Notes: generated by a model from the sequence alone, not told the origin. DNA of 14,628 bases from Bacteroidetes bacterium GWA2_30_7 (GCA_001768155.1 MENC01000212.1:1-14628), one strand, 5' to 3'; positions 6,280 through 13,852 are shown, counted from the first letter of the stretch. Numbers and translations: made by a program.

Positions 6280-8601
6280 TTAGAATTTAAAATTATAAGT
6301 AATTGAAGGAATTATTTTAAATAACGAAATTCTTACAGCTTCTGTTTTAGAAGGGTCGTCAGCATTTTGGCGAAAAGTAATTGCATAAGCATTTTCTCTT
6401 AAATATGCATTATAAACTGAAAAATTCCAACTTGATTCTGTTTTTGCAGTTTTTTTATTATAATATGTTACACCTAAATCCATTCGGTGATAATCGGGCA
6501 TTCTATATCCATTACGTTCGGTGTAATAACTAACAGTTTCACCTTCGATAGTGTATTTTCCACTAGGAAATGTTACGGCATCACCGGTATAATAAACCCA
6601 AGTTGCAGATATATTTAATTTTTCACTTATTTTATACATTGCTACGATTGACACATCGTGTATTCTGTCGTAACGTGCCGGAAACCATTTTCCATTATCA
6701 ATTTCATCAAATTGTTTTTCGGTTTTTGAAAGTGTGTAGCTAATCCATCCTGTAAGTTTTCCGCTACGTTTTTTAATGAAAAGCTCTAGTCCATAAGCTC
6801 TTCCAATTCCAAAAACTAATTGCGATTCGACATAAGGATTTAGCATTAAATTAGCACCATTTTTATAATCAACTTGATTTTTCAAGTCTTTATAATAAAC
6901 TTCTACAGAAGATTCAAATTTATTTTCGAATAAATTTTTAAAATATCCTAATGCATATTGGTCGGAAATTTCTGGTTTTATAATAGTACTGCTCGGAACC
7001 CAAGCGTCAAGTGGAGTTCCTGAAGTAGTATTCGATAGTAAATGAACATATTGCCTGTTTCTATTGTAAGAAACTTTAATAGAGTTAGAGCTATTGAGCA
7101 GGTAAGTTAACGAAATTCGGGGTTCAAAGCCACCATAATTTTTTACGATTTCAAACTTGCTGTAAGTAGTAGTATCACTGGTGTTTCCTTCATTATCGAA
7201 CGAATAAATATCTCCGGGACCGATTTGTAAAAAATCAGAATACCTAATACCATAATTTAATTTAAAATTTTGTTTAAAAGAAAAATCGTGAGATAAATAA
7301 ATTGCCGATTCAACTGCATGTTTATTTTCGAGACTAAAGTCGTTAAAAGCTTTAATTGAACTGCTTATTTCTCCTGGTCTAAATGTGTGATATATTGCAT
7401 TTCCGCCAAATTTAATAGAGTTATTTGTGTTAATAAAATATTCAAAATCTTCTTTTAAGTTCATATCTTTAATTCCAGATAATATGCTAAAATCCTCTTT
7501 ACCAAGCTTCATTCCAACATTAAAAGTATAATCGCTGTAAATTAAAGAGCTATTCAGAAATAATTTTTCCGAAAATAAATGATTCCAACGTAAAGTAGTT
7601 GTTGCATTTCCCCAGTTGGTATTTAATAAATCGGCGAATCCAAATACATCTCTTCCAAAATATCCCGATAAAAATAATCTGTCGTTAGCTCCGAAACGGT
7701 AATTTGCTTTTAAGTTTAAATCGTAAAAATAAAGTTTAGATTTTTTCATTCTTTCGTTATTAGATACTTTTAAAAACATATCTACATAAGTTCTTCTACC
7801 AGAAGCAATAAACGAGCCTTTATCTTTTACAATCGGACCTTCAACAGTTAAACGAGATGCTATTAAACCAATTCCACCAGATGCTTCATATTCTTTTGAA
7901 TTGCCATCTTTCATAACAATATCTAATACAGACGACAGCCTTCCGCCATATTCAGCAGGCATTCCACCTTTAATCATTTTTACATCTTTTATTGCATCTG
8001 AATTAAAAACAGAAAAAAAGCCAAGTAAGTGAGATGCACTGTAAACGGGGGCTTCGTCGAGTAAAATTAAATTTTGGTCAATATTTCCTCCTCTTACATA
8101 AAATCCGCTATTACCTTCACCTGCCGCTTTAATTCCGGGCATTAACTGAATGGTTTTTAAAATATCTTGTTCGCCAAAAATTACAGGAATTGATTGAATT
8201 TCTTTTATATCAAGCTTTACAACTCCCATTTCTGTCGAGCGAATGTTTTTATCTTCGGCATCTGCTTTAATTTCAACTTCATCAATTAACTCTGAATTAA
8301 GACTAATTTCTACATCAAGCCTTTTATTTTCGGTTAGTTTTATTTTCATGGCTTTTGTATTGTATCCGATAAAACTAAATTGTACTGTATATTCTCCTTT
8401 TGGAACTGTTACCGAATAAAAGCCATAAATATTAGTAGTACCTCCCGATTTAATTTCAGGAATATACACAGAAGCGCCAATTAATTCTTCACCAGACGAC
8501 TCATCTTTTAAATAACCGCTTAGTGTAGATTTTTCTTGTGCATAAGTGTTTATTGATAATATTATTAGGAATATAAAATATAATTTCAGAATTTTTTTCA
8601 T
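6280..8601 (-). CDS. TonB-dependent outer-membrane receptor with CarboxypepD_reg-like domain
   Basis: This is 773 residues, complete. The signal peptide ends NTYAQ with cleavage after Ala21. Residues 25-107 are a CarboxypepD_reg-like beta-sandwich (LSGYLKDESSGEELIGASVY, GGTTNIYGFYSV, VQFSFIGY), an N-terminal extension common in Bacteroidota receptors. The plug follows at about 120-232, with IQLMPGIKAAGEG, FYVRGGNIDQNLILLDEAPVY within 167-187, and the PAEYGGRLSSVLDIVMKDGN end. The rest is a beta-barrel of alternating strands ending YNFKF, whose terminal Phe is the usual BAM recognition residue. It should import a bulky substrate across the outer membrane using TonB/ExbBD energy; the substrate cannot be read from the sequence. 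It is the first gene of a two-gene unit with the DUF4249 lipoprotein and has a good upstream promoter candidate. It is shorter than most SusC proteins and lacks a SusD partner, so it is not a canonical glycan-uptake SusC. Confidence 0.95.
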   Translation of the reverse strand: MKKILKLYFIFLIILSINTYAQEKSTLSGYLKDESSGEELIGASVYIPEIKSGGTTNIYGFYSVTVPKGEYTVQFSFIGYNTKAMKIKLTENKRLDVEISLNSELIDEVEIKADAEDKNIRSTEMGVVKLDIKEIQSIPVIFGEQDILKTIQLMPGIKAAGEGNSGFYVRGGNIDQNLILLDEAPVYSASHLLGFFSVFNSDAIKDVKMIKGGMPAEYGGRLSSVLDIVMKDGNSKEYEASGGIGLIASRLTVEGPIVKDKGSFIASGRRTYVDMFLKVSNNERMKKSKLYFYDLNLKANYRFGANDRLFLSGYFGRDVFGFADLLNTNWGNATTTLRWNHLFSEKLFLNSSLIYSDYTFNVGMKLGKEDFSILSGIKDMNLKEDFEYFINTNNSIKFGGNAIYHTFRPGEISSSIKAFNDFSLENKHAVESAIYLSHDFSFKQNFKLNYGIRYSDFLQIGPGDIYSFDNEGNTSDTTTYSKFEIVKNYGGFEPRISLTYLLNSSNSIKVSYNRNRQYVHLLSNTTSGTPLDAWVPSSTIIKPEISDQYALGYFKNLFENKFESSVEVYYKDLKNQVDYKNGANLMLNPYVESQLVFGIGRAYGLELFIKKRSGKLTGWISYTLSKTEKQFDEIDNGKWFPARYDRIHDVSIVAMYKISEKLNISATWVYYTGDAVTFPSGKYTIEGETVSYYTERNGYRMPDYHRMDLGVTYYNKKTAKTESSWNFSVYNAYLRENAYAITFRQNADDPSKTEAVRISLFKIIPSITYNFKF

Positions 8602-8626
8602 TTAAATAGGATATTAATTATTGATG

Positions 8627-8657
8627 CAAAGATAAAATAAAACAAACACTCAGGAAA
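8627..8657 (-). promoter_or_regulatory. Candidate promoter of the TonB receptor operon
   Basis: Read on the minus strand, TATCTTTG (8634-8627) is an exact TAnnTTTG -7 box. Nineteen bases upstream stands TTTC (8657-8654), one base off the TTTG -33 element and at the expected spacing. The box lies about 26 bases before the receptor ATG. This is the best-supported promoter in the window. Confidence 0.6.
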
Positions 8658-8680
8658 CTTATTTTGACTAAAATGTTTCC
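8653..8680. terminator. Hairpin after the small lipoprotein, overlapping the receptor -33 element
   Basis: On the plus strand GGAAAC (8653-8658) pairs with GTTTCC (8675-8680), and inside it ATTTT (8661-8665) pairs with AAAAT (8670-8674) around a GACT loop. That makes 11 pairs with a two-base bulge. It starts eight bases after the minus-strand lipoprotein stop at 8688, so it may terminate that transcript, but no clean T run follows directly. It also covers the receptor's -33 element, so an operator role is possible. Confidence 0.45.
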
Positions 8681-8687
8681 TTCGTTT

Positions 8688-9206
8688 TTATCTATAAATT
8701 GGTTTAACTATTTCAAAAGAATTGATCAAATCTAAAAAATCTTTTTCGCTTGGAGCAACATCGTTTTTCATAATGCCAACCTGAAAAACTCGATTATTAT
8801 CAATTAGTTGCAATATTTCAATAAAAAAATTACTGCCCGATGCTCTGAAAATATTACCAAAATATTGATTAATTACTGTATCTCGTTCTTCTGTTATATC
8901 AATTTCAAATTGATTTAATAAATAGTTTTTAGAATTTTCTAAAAGCAATTTTTTATCTTCATTATTTTTAACAGAATAGTCATAAACAGAAGATGATGCA
9001 TAATACTTTTCGGTTTCTGATTTTTTTGAAAAGTATGTAGAAAAAAGAATATTTCCATAATTACTGTTTACAATTACATTTTTCACAACCGGATTAGTCG
9101 GAAGGCTTACTTTAAATCGTCCATCTTCGGTATAAAATCTATTGTCAGGTTTATCATAACAACCTAATAAGCAAATGATTGAAAATAAAATTAATGATAG
9201 CTTCAT
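8688..9206 (-). CDS. Small lipoprotein, function unknown
   Basis: This is 172 residues. MKLSLILFSIICLLGC is a canonical lipoprotein signal, with the lipidated Cys at 16 and then YDKPDN. The mature domain opens with FYTEDGRFKVSLPTNPV (24-40), a pattern seen in small exported alpha/beta proteins in which a processed edge strand is followed by a flexible loop. A Tyr/Ser-rich segment (YYASSSVYDYSV), a charged helix (NNEDKKLLLENSKNYLLNQF) and a final FLDLINSFEIVKP helix-strand follow. There is no cysteine after the lipidated one and no catalytic motif. It is in the same direction as the TonB receptor but separated from it by 86 bases that hold a hairpin and a promoter, so it is probably a separate transcript. 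I do not recognise a named family. Confidence 0.8.
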   Translation of the reverse strand: MKLSLILFSIICLLGCYDKPDNRFYTEDGRFKVSLPTNPVVKNVIVNSNYGNILFSTYFSKKSETEKYYASSSVYDYSVKNNEDKKLLLENSKNYLLNQFEIDITEERDTVINQYFGNIFRASGSNFFIEILQLIDNNRVFQVGIMKNDVAPSEKDFLDLINSFEIVKPIYR

Positions 9207-9223
9207 TTTTATATATATTTTTT

Positions 9224-9231
9224 CAAAAATA
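9224..9231 (-). promoter_or_regulatory. Candidate -7 box for the small lipoprotein
   Basis: On the minus strand TATTTTTG matches TAnnTTTG and ends 17 bases before the ATG at 9206. A TTTG occurs upstream but only 12 bases away, shorter than the usual 19-21, so support is partial. The rest of the 9207-9483 gap between the two divergent genes is AT-rich and shows no gene. Confidence 0.3.
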
Positions 9232-9483
9232 ATAGAATTTTAGCAAAATAATTAGATTTCTTTTCTCCAACAAAAAAGAAATAACAAGTATTAATTAATC
9301 TTAATTTTTCTTGAATTTTCATTCCAAAGGAAGAAAGTAACCTTGCTAAATATTAAATTTTAATTGTCAAATAACCGCATTACCACTTTAACTCTCGACT
9401 ATATTCTATTAATAATTGTTAAGAAAAAAATTTTGTAGTAGAAATGTATTAATTTAGAAATTTATTACTGATATTAAATTATT

Positions 9484-10008
9484 ATGATTAAGTTTTTTAA
9501 GCAATATTATTTGCTAAGTGCTTTATTCGTAGCTGTTTCTTGCACATCTAATTATAATTCTTCAAATGTAAAAGAAATAGATAGCTTAATAGTTATTGCC
9601 GACTCAATAATGTTGCAAATAACATATTTTAATCTTGATACTTTGAAAACAGAGTTTGAAAATATTAAAATTCAAGAAAAAAAGTTTCAGGCAAATTTAG
9701 ATAGCATTGTTGTAGATACAATTGTAAAAAAAAATCTTATGGTTTTAGGTCGGGCACATAAATCGTATAAGAGTTTTATTAAAAATTACAATCAATTTTT
9801 GAGCGAATGTAACTATTCGTTAACTCAACTCAAAGATTTAAAGAATGATACAAAAGAAAATATCCTTAAAAAAGAAGAATTTTCAGCATATTTTGAACAA
9901 GAAAAAGAAGCAATTTTTAATCTCTCGAAAAAGGTAAATTTTCATTCTAAAGACATAATTACATCAAAAAGGCTATATTTACAACAAAAACACCTTGAAG
10001 CGTGGTGA
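9484..10008 (+). CDS. Helical lipoprotein of an uncharacterised Bacteroidota family
   Basis: This is 174 residues. The N-terminus MIKFFKQYYLLSALFVAVSC is a lipoprotein signal with the Cys at 20; the residue at -3 is Ala rather than Leu, an acceptable but weaker lipobox. A Ser/Asn-rich linker (TSNYNSSN) follows. The rest is predicted helical with heptad-like spacing: DSLIVIADSIMLQI (33-46), a long central stretch, then QLKDLKND (115-122) and FSAYFEQEKEAI (133-144). That order (DSL start, Tyr-rich middle, QL-x-LK-x-D) is one I associate with small coiled-coil lipoproteins of unknown role in Bacteroidota. It is divergent from the lipoprotein at 8688-9206. After its stop comes a repeat-rich gap, so joint transcription with the TPR gene is uncertain. 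It could be an envelope scaffold or chaperone-like helper, but nothing in the sequence proves a function. Confidence 0.8.
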   Translation: MIKFFKQYYLLSALFVAVSCTSNYNSSNVKEIDSLIVIADSIMLQITYFNLDTLKTEFENIKIQEKKFQANLDSIVVDTIVKKNLMVLGRAHKSYKSFIKNYNQFLSECNYSLTQLKDLKNDTKENILKKEEFSAYFEQEKEAIFNLSKKVNFHSKDIITSKRLYLQQKHLEAW

Positions 10009-10071
10009 TAGCCTCCTTCAAACGTGTTTTAGTTAAAGTACAAAAAGTGGAAAGCTCATGCGAAATCATTT

Positions 10072-10182
10072 GACGCAGATTTTTTAAGATAACTATGATA
10101 AGGAGTTATTGTTACATTGCTAAATTGTATCCTGTTAATTCTGTCAAAAAAAAATCATAAATATCAATGTAAAATCAGCGTC
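10072..10182. repeat. Imperfect inverted repeat in the TPR gene leader
   Basis: The left arm (10072-10099, beginning GACGCAGATTTTTT and ending TATGAT) is the near reverse complement of the right arm (10154-10182, beginning ATCATAAATATC and ending AATCAGCGTC). About 22 of 29 aligned columns match, including GACGC, GATTTT, GATA and TATGAT. TCCTGTTAATTCTGTC lies between the arms. The wording resembles an intergenic repeat I recall from several bacterial phyla. No reading frame is present in the 191-base gap 10009-10199. Confidence 0.5.
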
Positions 10183-10199
10183 TGAAAAATACTAAACAA

Positions 10200-12041
10200 A
10201 TGAAAAATATTTTAATAATAATAATAACATTTTTAAGCTTTTCGTGTTATTCTCAAACCAACGACGAATCGCAGCTAGCAATGGAATATTATCGTAATAA
10301 AGAGTACGATAAAGCATCAGAAATATATATCAAATTATATAATAAAAATAAAGTCAAAATATATTATAACTATTATTTATATTGTTTGTTTGAATTGAAA
10401 GAATTTGATGAAGCCGAAAAATTTGTAAAAAAAGAAATTAAAAAAGCACCCGAAGATTTAACTTTATTAGTCGATTATGGTTTTATTTTTAAATCAAAAA
10501 GTCAACCTGATGAAGCAAATAAACAGTTTGATAATGCTATAAAAAAAATTATGCCCGACCAAGTTCAGATTATTAATCTTGCAAACGCATTTATTTCAAA
10601 AAGGGAAAATGAATATGCTGAGTTAACATATCTAAAAGGACGTAAGCTAATTAGAGATAATTATCCATTCAATTTAGAGTTAGCAAATTTATACGAAATT
10701 CAACGAAATTATCAGAAAATGATAGACGAATATCTTGATTTACTTACAATTTCAGATTCGTATATACAAACTGTACAAAACCGCTTAAATAACACAATTT
10801 ATTCCGATTCGGACTCTTCATTGGTAAAAATCTTAAAATCGTCAATTATTAAAAGAGTACAAAAATACTCAGATGTTAGTATTTATTCCGAGTTACTTAT
10901 ATGGTTATATATTCAGGATAAGGATTTTAAAAATGCTTTTACATATTCAAAATCTTTAGATAAAAGAAATAAAGAAAGCGGCGAAAGAATTATTTCACTT
11001 GCAAGGATTGCAGCTTCTAATTTGGCTTACGAAATTGCTTTGGAATGTTATAAATATGTGATAGATAAAGATAAAGATGGTGATTTTTTTATTGTTGCTA
11101 AAAATGAATATTTAAATACACTTTATCAGAAGATTATTATAGCAAATGATTATTCAGAATCAGAAATTATTGAATTAGAAAAAAGTTACTTACTCACTTT
11201 AAATGAGTTAGGGCAGCAAGCTTCTACGATTTCATTAATTAAAGAATTATCTTACATACAAACATTTTACTTAAATAAAAGTGATGAAGCAATTGCAAGA
11301 TTAGAAAAAGCTATAACTATTTCGGGAATTAAACCATCTTATGTATTTGAAGCTAAACTTGTTTTAGCAGATATTTATTTATATTCCGGCGACTTATGGA
11401 CTGCTGCAATTTATTATGCACAAGTTGAAAAATCTAATGAAAATTCTCCAATAGGTTATGAAGCAAAATTTAAAAAATCTAAACTAGCATATTATTCTGG
11501 AGATTTTAAATGGGCAGAAGCACAACTAGATGTGTTAAAGGCAAGTACATCTAAATTAATTGCTAATGATGCCTTTTATTTATCGTCAATAATTAACGAT
11601 AATACAGCATTGGATACCATTACAACTCCATTAGAAATGTATTCGAGAGCCGAATTAAGCATTTTCAGAAATAACGATTCTTTGGCGGAGTTAATTTTGG
11701 ATTCAATCGCAAAACAGTATCCAACTCATTCATTATCTGATGATATTGTTTTTTTAAAATCTAAAATTTGTGAAAAGAGCAAGAATTACAACAAAGCTGT
11801 AGAATATCTCGAAAAAATTGTAAAAGATTATTCTTACGATATTTTAGCAGATGATGCTCTCTACGAAATGGCAAAAATATATGATTATCAGTTAAATGAT
11901 AAACCAAAAGCAATGGAAGCCTATAAAGAAATTCTTATAAAGTATCCCGGAAGTATTTATGTTGTATATTCACGTAAACGTTACAGAATTTTACGTGGGG
12001 ATGTTGTTGGAAAAGATTCGGGGTTTAATAATCAATCATAA
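10200..12041 (+). CDS. Exported tetratricopeptide-repeat protein
   Basis: This is 613 residues. The N-terminal signal (MKNILIIIITFLSFSCYSQ) most likely ends in a signal peptidase I site after Ser18. Cys16 is preceded by SFS, not a canonical lipobox, so lipidation is possible but less likely. Helix-turn-helix repeats with TPR spacing start at once (LAMEYYRNKEYDKASEIY, LFELKEFDEAEKFVKKEI) and return clearly in the C-terminal third: LVLADIYLYSGDLWTAAIYY near 385-405, KICEKSKNYNKAVEYLEKI near 520-540, and a final copy near 551-585 ending EILIKYPGS. The middle is helical with weaker repeat signatures. The YSGDFKWAEAQLDVLKAST segment is a recognisable mark of a TPR family widespread in Bacteroidota. 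It presumably acts as a periplasmic or outer-membrane scaffold for protein contacts; partners are unknown. The permease gene starts 40 bases downstream on the same strand, so the two may share a transcript. Confidence 0.88.
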   Translation: MKNILIIIITFLSFSCYSQTNDESQLAMEYYRNKEYDKASEIYIKLYNKNKVKIYYNYYLYCLFELKEFDEAEKFVKKEIKKAPEDLTLLVDYGFIFKSKSQPDEANKQFDNAIKKIMPDQVQIINLANAFISKRENEYAELTYLKGRKLIRDNYPFNLELANLYEIQRNYQKMIDEYLDLLTISDSYIQTVQNRLNNTIYSDSDSSLVKILKSSIIKRVQKYSDVSIYSELLIWLYIQDKDFKNAFTYSKSLDKRNKESGERIISLARIAASNLAYEIALECYKYVIDKDKDGDFFIVAKNEYLNTLYQKIIIANDYSESEIIELEKSYLLTLNELGQQASTISLIKELSYIQTFYLNKSDEAIARLEKAITISGIKPSYVFEAKLVLADIYLYSGDLWTAAIYYAQVEKSNENSPIGYEAKFKKSKLAYYSGDFKWAEAQLDVLKASTSKLIANDAFYLSSIINDNTALDTITTPLEMYSRAELSIFRNNDSLAELILDSIAKQYPTHSLSDDIVFLKSKICEKSKNYNKAVEYLEKIVKDYSYDILADDALYEMAKIYDYQLNDKPKAMEAYKEILIKYPGSIYVVYSRKRYRILRGDVVGKDSGFNNQS

Positions 12042-12081
12042 GATTTGTTGAAAAAACATTAGTTGATATTTTCAAATTCTT

Positions 12082-12981
12082 ATGAATACACAATCAAAAG
12101 CCACGTTATTAGCACTTATTGCAATTCTATTTTGGTCAACAGTTGCAACAGCATTTAAAATAGCCTTAAACGAAATAAATGTTTTATTGACATTGTTTTA
12201 TGTGTCTTTATTTTCAACAATTTTTCTTTTTTTAATTATTCTATTTCAGGTAAATACAAGAAAAATTTTTCAATTTTCAAAAAAGCAAATTTTCGGTTCA
12301 GCGGTTTTAGGTTTTTTAAATCCATTTTCGTATTACTTAATTTTATTTGTAGCCTATTCAATGCTTCCTGCACAATTGGCTCAACCATTAAACTATACAT
12401 GGCCCGTAATGTTAGTTTTACTTTCAATACCGATACTAAAACAAAAAATAAGTAATTTGGGTATAATTGCAATACTTATCAGTTTTTCAGGAGTAGTTTT
12501 AATTTCACTAAAAGATACATTTAGTTTAAAGGTTGACAATCCGTTAGGAGTATTTCTAGCTATAATAAGTTCTGTGTTTTGGGCTTTATTCTGGATTTTC
12601 AATATGAAAGATAAAAGAAACGAAGTAGTGAAATTATTTTTTAATTTTCTGTTTGGATTTATTTTTATTTCATTGTTGATTTTAGCAACTTCCGAATTTA
12701 AACTTCCTTCCCGAAATGGTTTATTTGCAGTAATTTATATTAGCTTATTTGAAACAAGCATTACGTTTGTGTTATGGTTAAAAGCATTAAAATTGTCTTC
12801 ATCAACTGAGAAAATTAGTAATCTTGTTTTTATATCGCCTTTTGTTTCATTAATTTTTATCCATTTTATTTTAGGAGAAAAAATTTACATTACAACTTTT
12901 ATCGGATTGACTTTAATTATTTTAGGCATTTTATTTCAACAATATTTGAATTTTAGAATAAAAAAACAAAACATTTTATAA
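12082..12981 (+). CDS. EamA-family (drug/metabolite transporter) permease
   Basis: This is 299 residues of highly hydrophobic protein with about ten membrane helices, near 8-28, 32-55, 71-90, 98-118, 125-143, 155-175, 184-203, 212-233, 246-265 and 270-289. The two halves (about 1-145 and 152-291) are the duplicated EamA domains of the DMT superfamily. LFWSTVATAFKIAL in the first helix and the LGEKIY turn before the last helix are typical of the family, as is the total length of about 300. It sits in the inner membrane and would export a small metabolite or amino-acid-like compound by proton or concentration-driven exchange. The substrate cannot be assigned because the family is broad. It follows the TPR gene by 40 bases and precedes ruvC by 73 bases filled with short repeats, and its stop codon overlaps a copy of the AATTTAGGATTT repeat. 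Confidence 0.9.
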   Translation: MNTQSKATLLALIAILFWSTVATAFKIALNEINVLLTLFYVSLFSTIFLFLIILFQVNTRKIFQFSKKQIFGSAVLGFLNPFSYYLILFVAYSMLPAQLAQPLNYTWPVMLVLLSIPILKQKISNLGIIAILISFSGVVLISLKDTFSLKVDNPLGVFLAIISSVFWALFWIFNMKDKRNEVVKLFFNFLFGFIFISLLILATSEFKLPSRNGLFAVIYISLFETSITFVLWLKALKLSSSTEKISNLVFISPFVSLIFIHFILGEKIYITTFIGLTLIILGILFQQYLNFRIKKQNIL

Positions 12982-12991
12982 TTTAGGATTT
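12980..12991 (+). repeat. AATTTAGGATTT copy 1
   Basis: This 12-mer begins inside the permease stop codon and recurs exactly at 14256-14267 and 14271-14282, more than 1.2 kb away, in the gap between the HIT and greA genes. It suggests a dispersed intergenic word rather than coding constraint. Confidence 0.5.
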
Positions 12992-13003
12992 GGATAATTA
13001 AAG

Positions 13004-13033
13004 AATTGTTGATTTTACTTCGTTGCAACAATT
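13004..13033 (+). terminator. Weak hairpin after the permease gene
   Basis: AATTGTTG (13004-13011) pairs perfectly with CAACAATT (13026-13033) around a 14-base loop, 22 bases after the permease stop. No T run follows, so termination would be weak. It may instead be part of the repeat tract that continues to 13087. Confidence 0.3.
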
Positions 13034-13053
13034 TAACAATGTAACAATTTAAC
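13027..13053 (+). repeat. Direct repeat AACAATTTAAC, two copies
   Basis: AACAATTTAAC occurs at 13027-13037 and 13043-13053, a 16-base period, directly before the ruvC ATG. The longer word CAATTTAACAAT (13029-13040) also occurs at 5415-5426 in another intergenic gap. Confidence 0.6.
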
Positions 13054-13054
13054 C

Positions 13055-13648
13055 ATGAACATCAAACATCAAACATCAAACATCAAACAATCAATCGCAT
13101 ACGCTAATAGGGTTATTCTAGGTATCGACCCCGGAACAATAATAATGGGTTATGGAATTATCGAAATTATTAATAATTCACCTAAATTAATATCAATTGG
13201 GCATATAGAAATAAACAAATTCCAAGACCATTATTTACGGCTGAAATATATATTTGAAAAAACAATGTCATTAATTAATCAGTATGTACCTGATGAGTTA
13301 GCAATTGAAGCACCATTTTATGGAAATAATGTTCAATCTATGCTGAAACTTGGAAGAGCTCAAGGTGCTGCAATTTCTGCGGCTTTAACCAGAGATATTC
13401 CAATTACTGAGTATGCTCCGCGTAAAATTAAGTTATCTATTACTGGAAGTGGAAGTGCATCAAAAGAACAGGTAGCAATAATGCTTTCGAAAATTTTAAA
13501 CATGGAAAAATTGCCTTCAAAACTTGATGCTACCGATGGTTTGGCAGTAGCATTATGTCATTTTTATCAATCTAAAGTTGTGGGAGGGAAATCGGCTGTT
13601 AAAAATTGGAAAGAATTTATTAGTAAGAATCCAGATAAAGTATTATAG
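13055..13648 (+). CDS. ruvC: Holliday-junction resolvase RuvC
   Basis: RuvC is the endonuclease that cuts four-way DNA junctions made by RuvAB during recombinational repair. The protein is 197 residues against a usual 160-190. The RNase H-like fold shows VILGIDPGT (20-28) with catalytic Asp25, LAIEAPFYG (82-90) with Glu85, and LDATDGLAVALCH (157-169) with Asp158 and Asp161. These are the four acidic residues that bind the catalytic metals. GRAQGAA (100-106) and TGSGSASKEQV (130-140) are further family motifs. ATG 13055 is the only usual start codon between the in-frame stop at 13034 and the catalytic core; no ATG, GTG or TTG follows before GIDPG. As a result residues 2-12 are translated from a CATCAAA tandem repeat and are probably not part of the fold. 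No Shine-Dalgarno is present. It converges with the HIT gene. Confidence 0.95.
   Translation: MNIKHQTSNIKQSIAYANRVILGIDPGTIIMGYGIIEIINNSPKLISIGHIEINKFQDHYLRLKYIFEKTMSLINQYVPDELAIEAPFYGNNVQSMLKLGRAQGAAISAALTRDIPITEYAPRKIKLSITGSGSASKEQVAIMLSKILNMEKLPSKLDATDGLAVALCHFYQSKVVGGKSAVKNWKEFISKNPDKVL
13060..13087 (+). repeat. Tandem heptamer CATCAAA x4 within the ruvC start
   Basis: Four perfect seven-base units (13060, 13067, 13074 and 13081) begin three bases after the ruvC start codon. Seven is not a multiple of three, so each unit is read in a different frame (encoding alternately Ile-Lys, His-Gln and Thr-Ser type residues), and gain or loss of one unit would shift the frame of the rest of the gene. 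Confidence 0.9.
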
Positions 13649-13689
13649 GTTATGTTACTCATAATGATAATTAAACAATAATTATATTT

Positions 13690-13838
13690 TTCTCTACAAG
13701 ATTTATTTCTCGCAAGACTTGTTCCGATTCATCGGAAGCTCGATAAGTTCGCAAAGAGAAAAAAAATCATTAATGATTTTTTCTCTGCGGTCTTTAACCT
13801 TTGCGTTCTCTGCGAACTTTGCGTGATAAATTATTTTT
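13690..13838. repeat. GCAAAG/CTTTGCG-rich intergenic repeat cluster between ruvC and the HIT gene
   Basis: The 204-base gap holds no gene but several structures. TTCCGAT (13722-13728) and ATCGGAA (13731-13737) form a small perfect inverted repeat. CTYTGCG units lie at 13783, 13799, 13808 and 13817, the last three in a strict nine-base period. Complementary GTTCGCAAAGAGAA at 13748-13761 precedes the palindrome. The wording resembles dispersed intergenic elements I recall from Bacteroidota and other phyla. Confidence 0.6.
13755..13786. terminator. Palindromic bidirectional terminator between convergent genes
   Basis: The sequence is nearly self-complementary around ATCATT/AATGAT (13766-13777), flanked by eight A on the left, six T on the right, and AGAG/CTCT at the ends, giving about 16 pairs with a two-A bulge. 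It lies 106 bases after the ruvC stop and 66 bases beyond the HIT gene stop, so it could stop RNA polymerase arriving from either side. It is embedded in the repeat cluster. Confidence 0.55.
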
Positions 13839-13852
13839 TTGCGTAACATCAG

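Noticed and set aside
5475..8601. SusC/SusD glycan-uptake pair
   Set aside because: The lipoprotein is DUF4249, not SusD (much shorter, no TPR-like helices), and no glycoside hydrolase is adjacent.
10009..10199. Possible small gene or frameshifted end of the helical lipoprotein
   Set aside because: No start codon with a sensible frame is present, and the sequence is explained by the inverted repeat.
13060..13087. CRISPR array from the regularly spaced CATCAAA units
   Set aside because: The units are seven-base direct tandem copies without spacers, and no cas gene is near.
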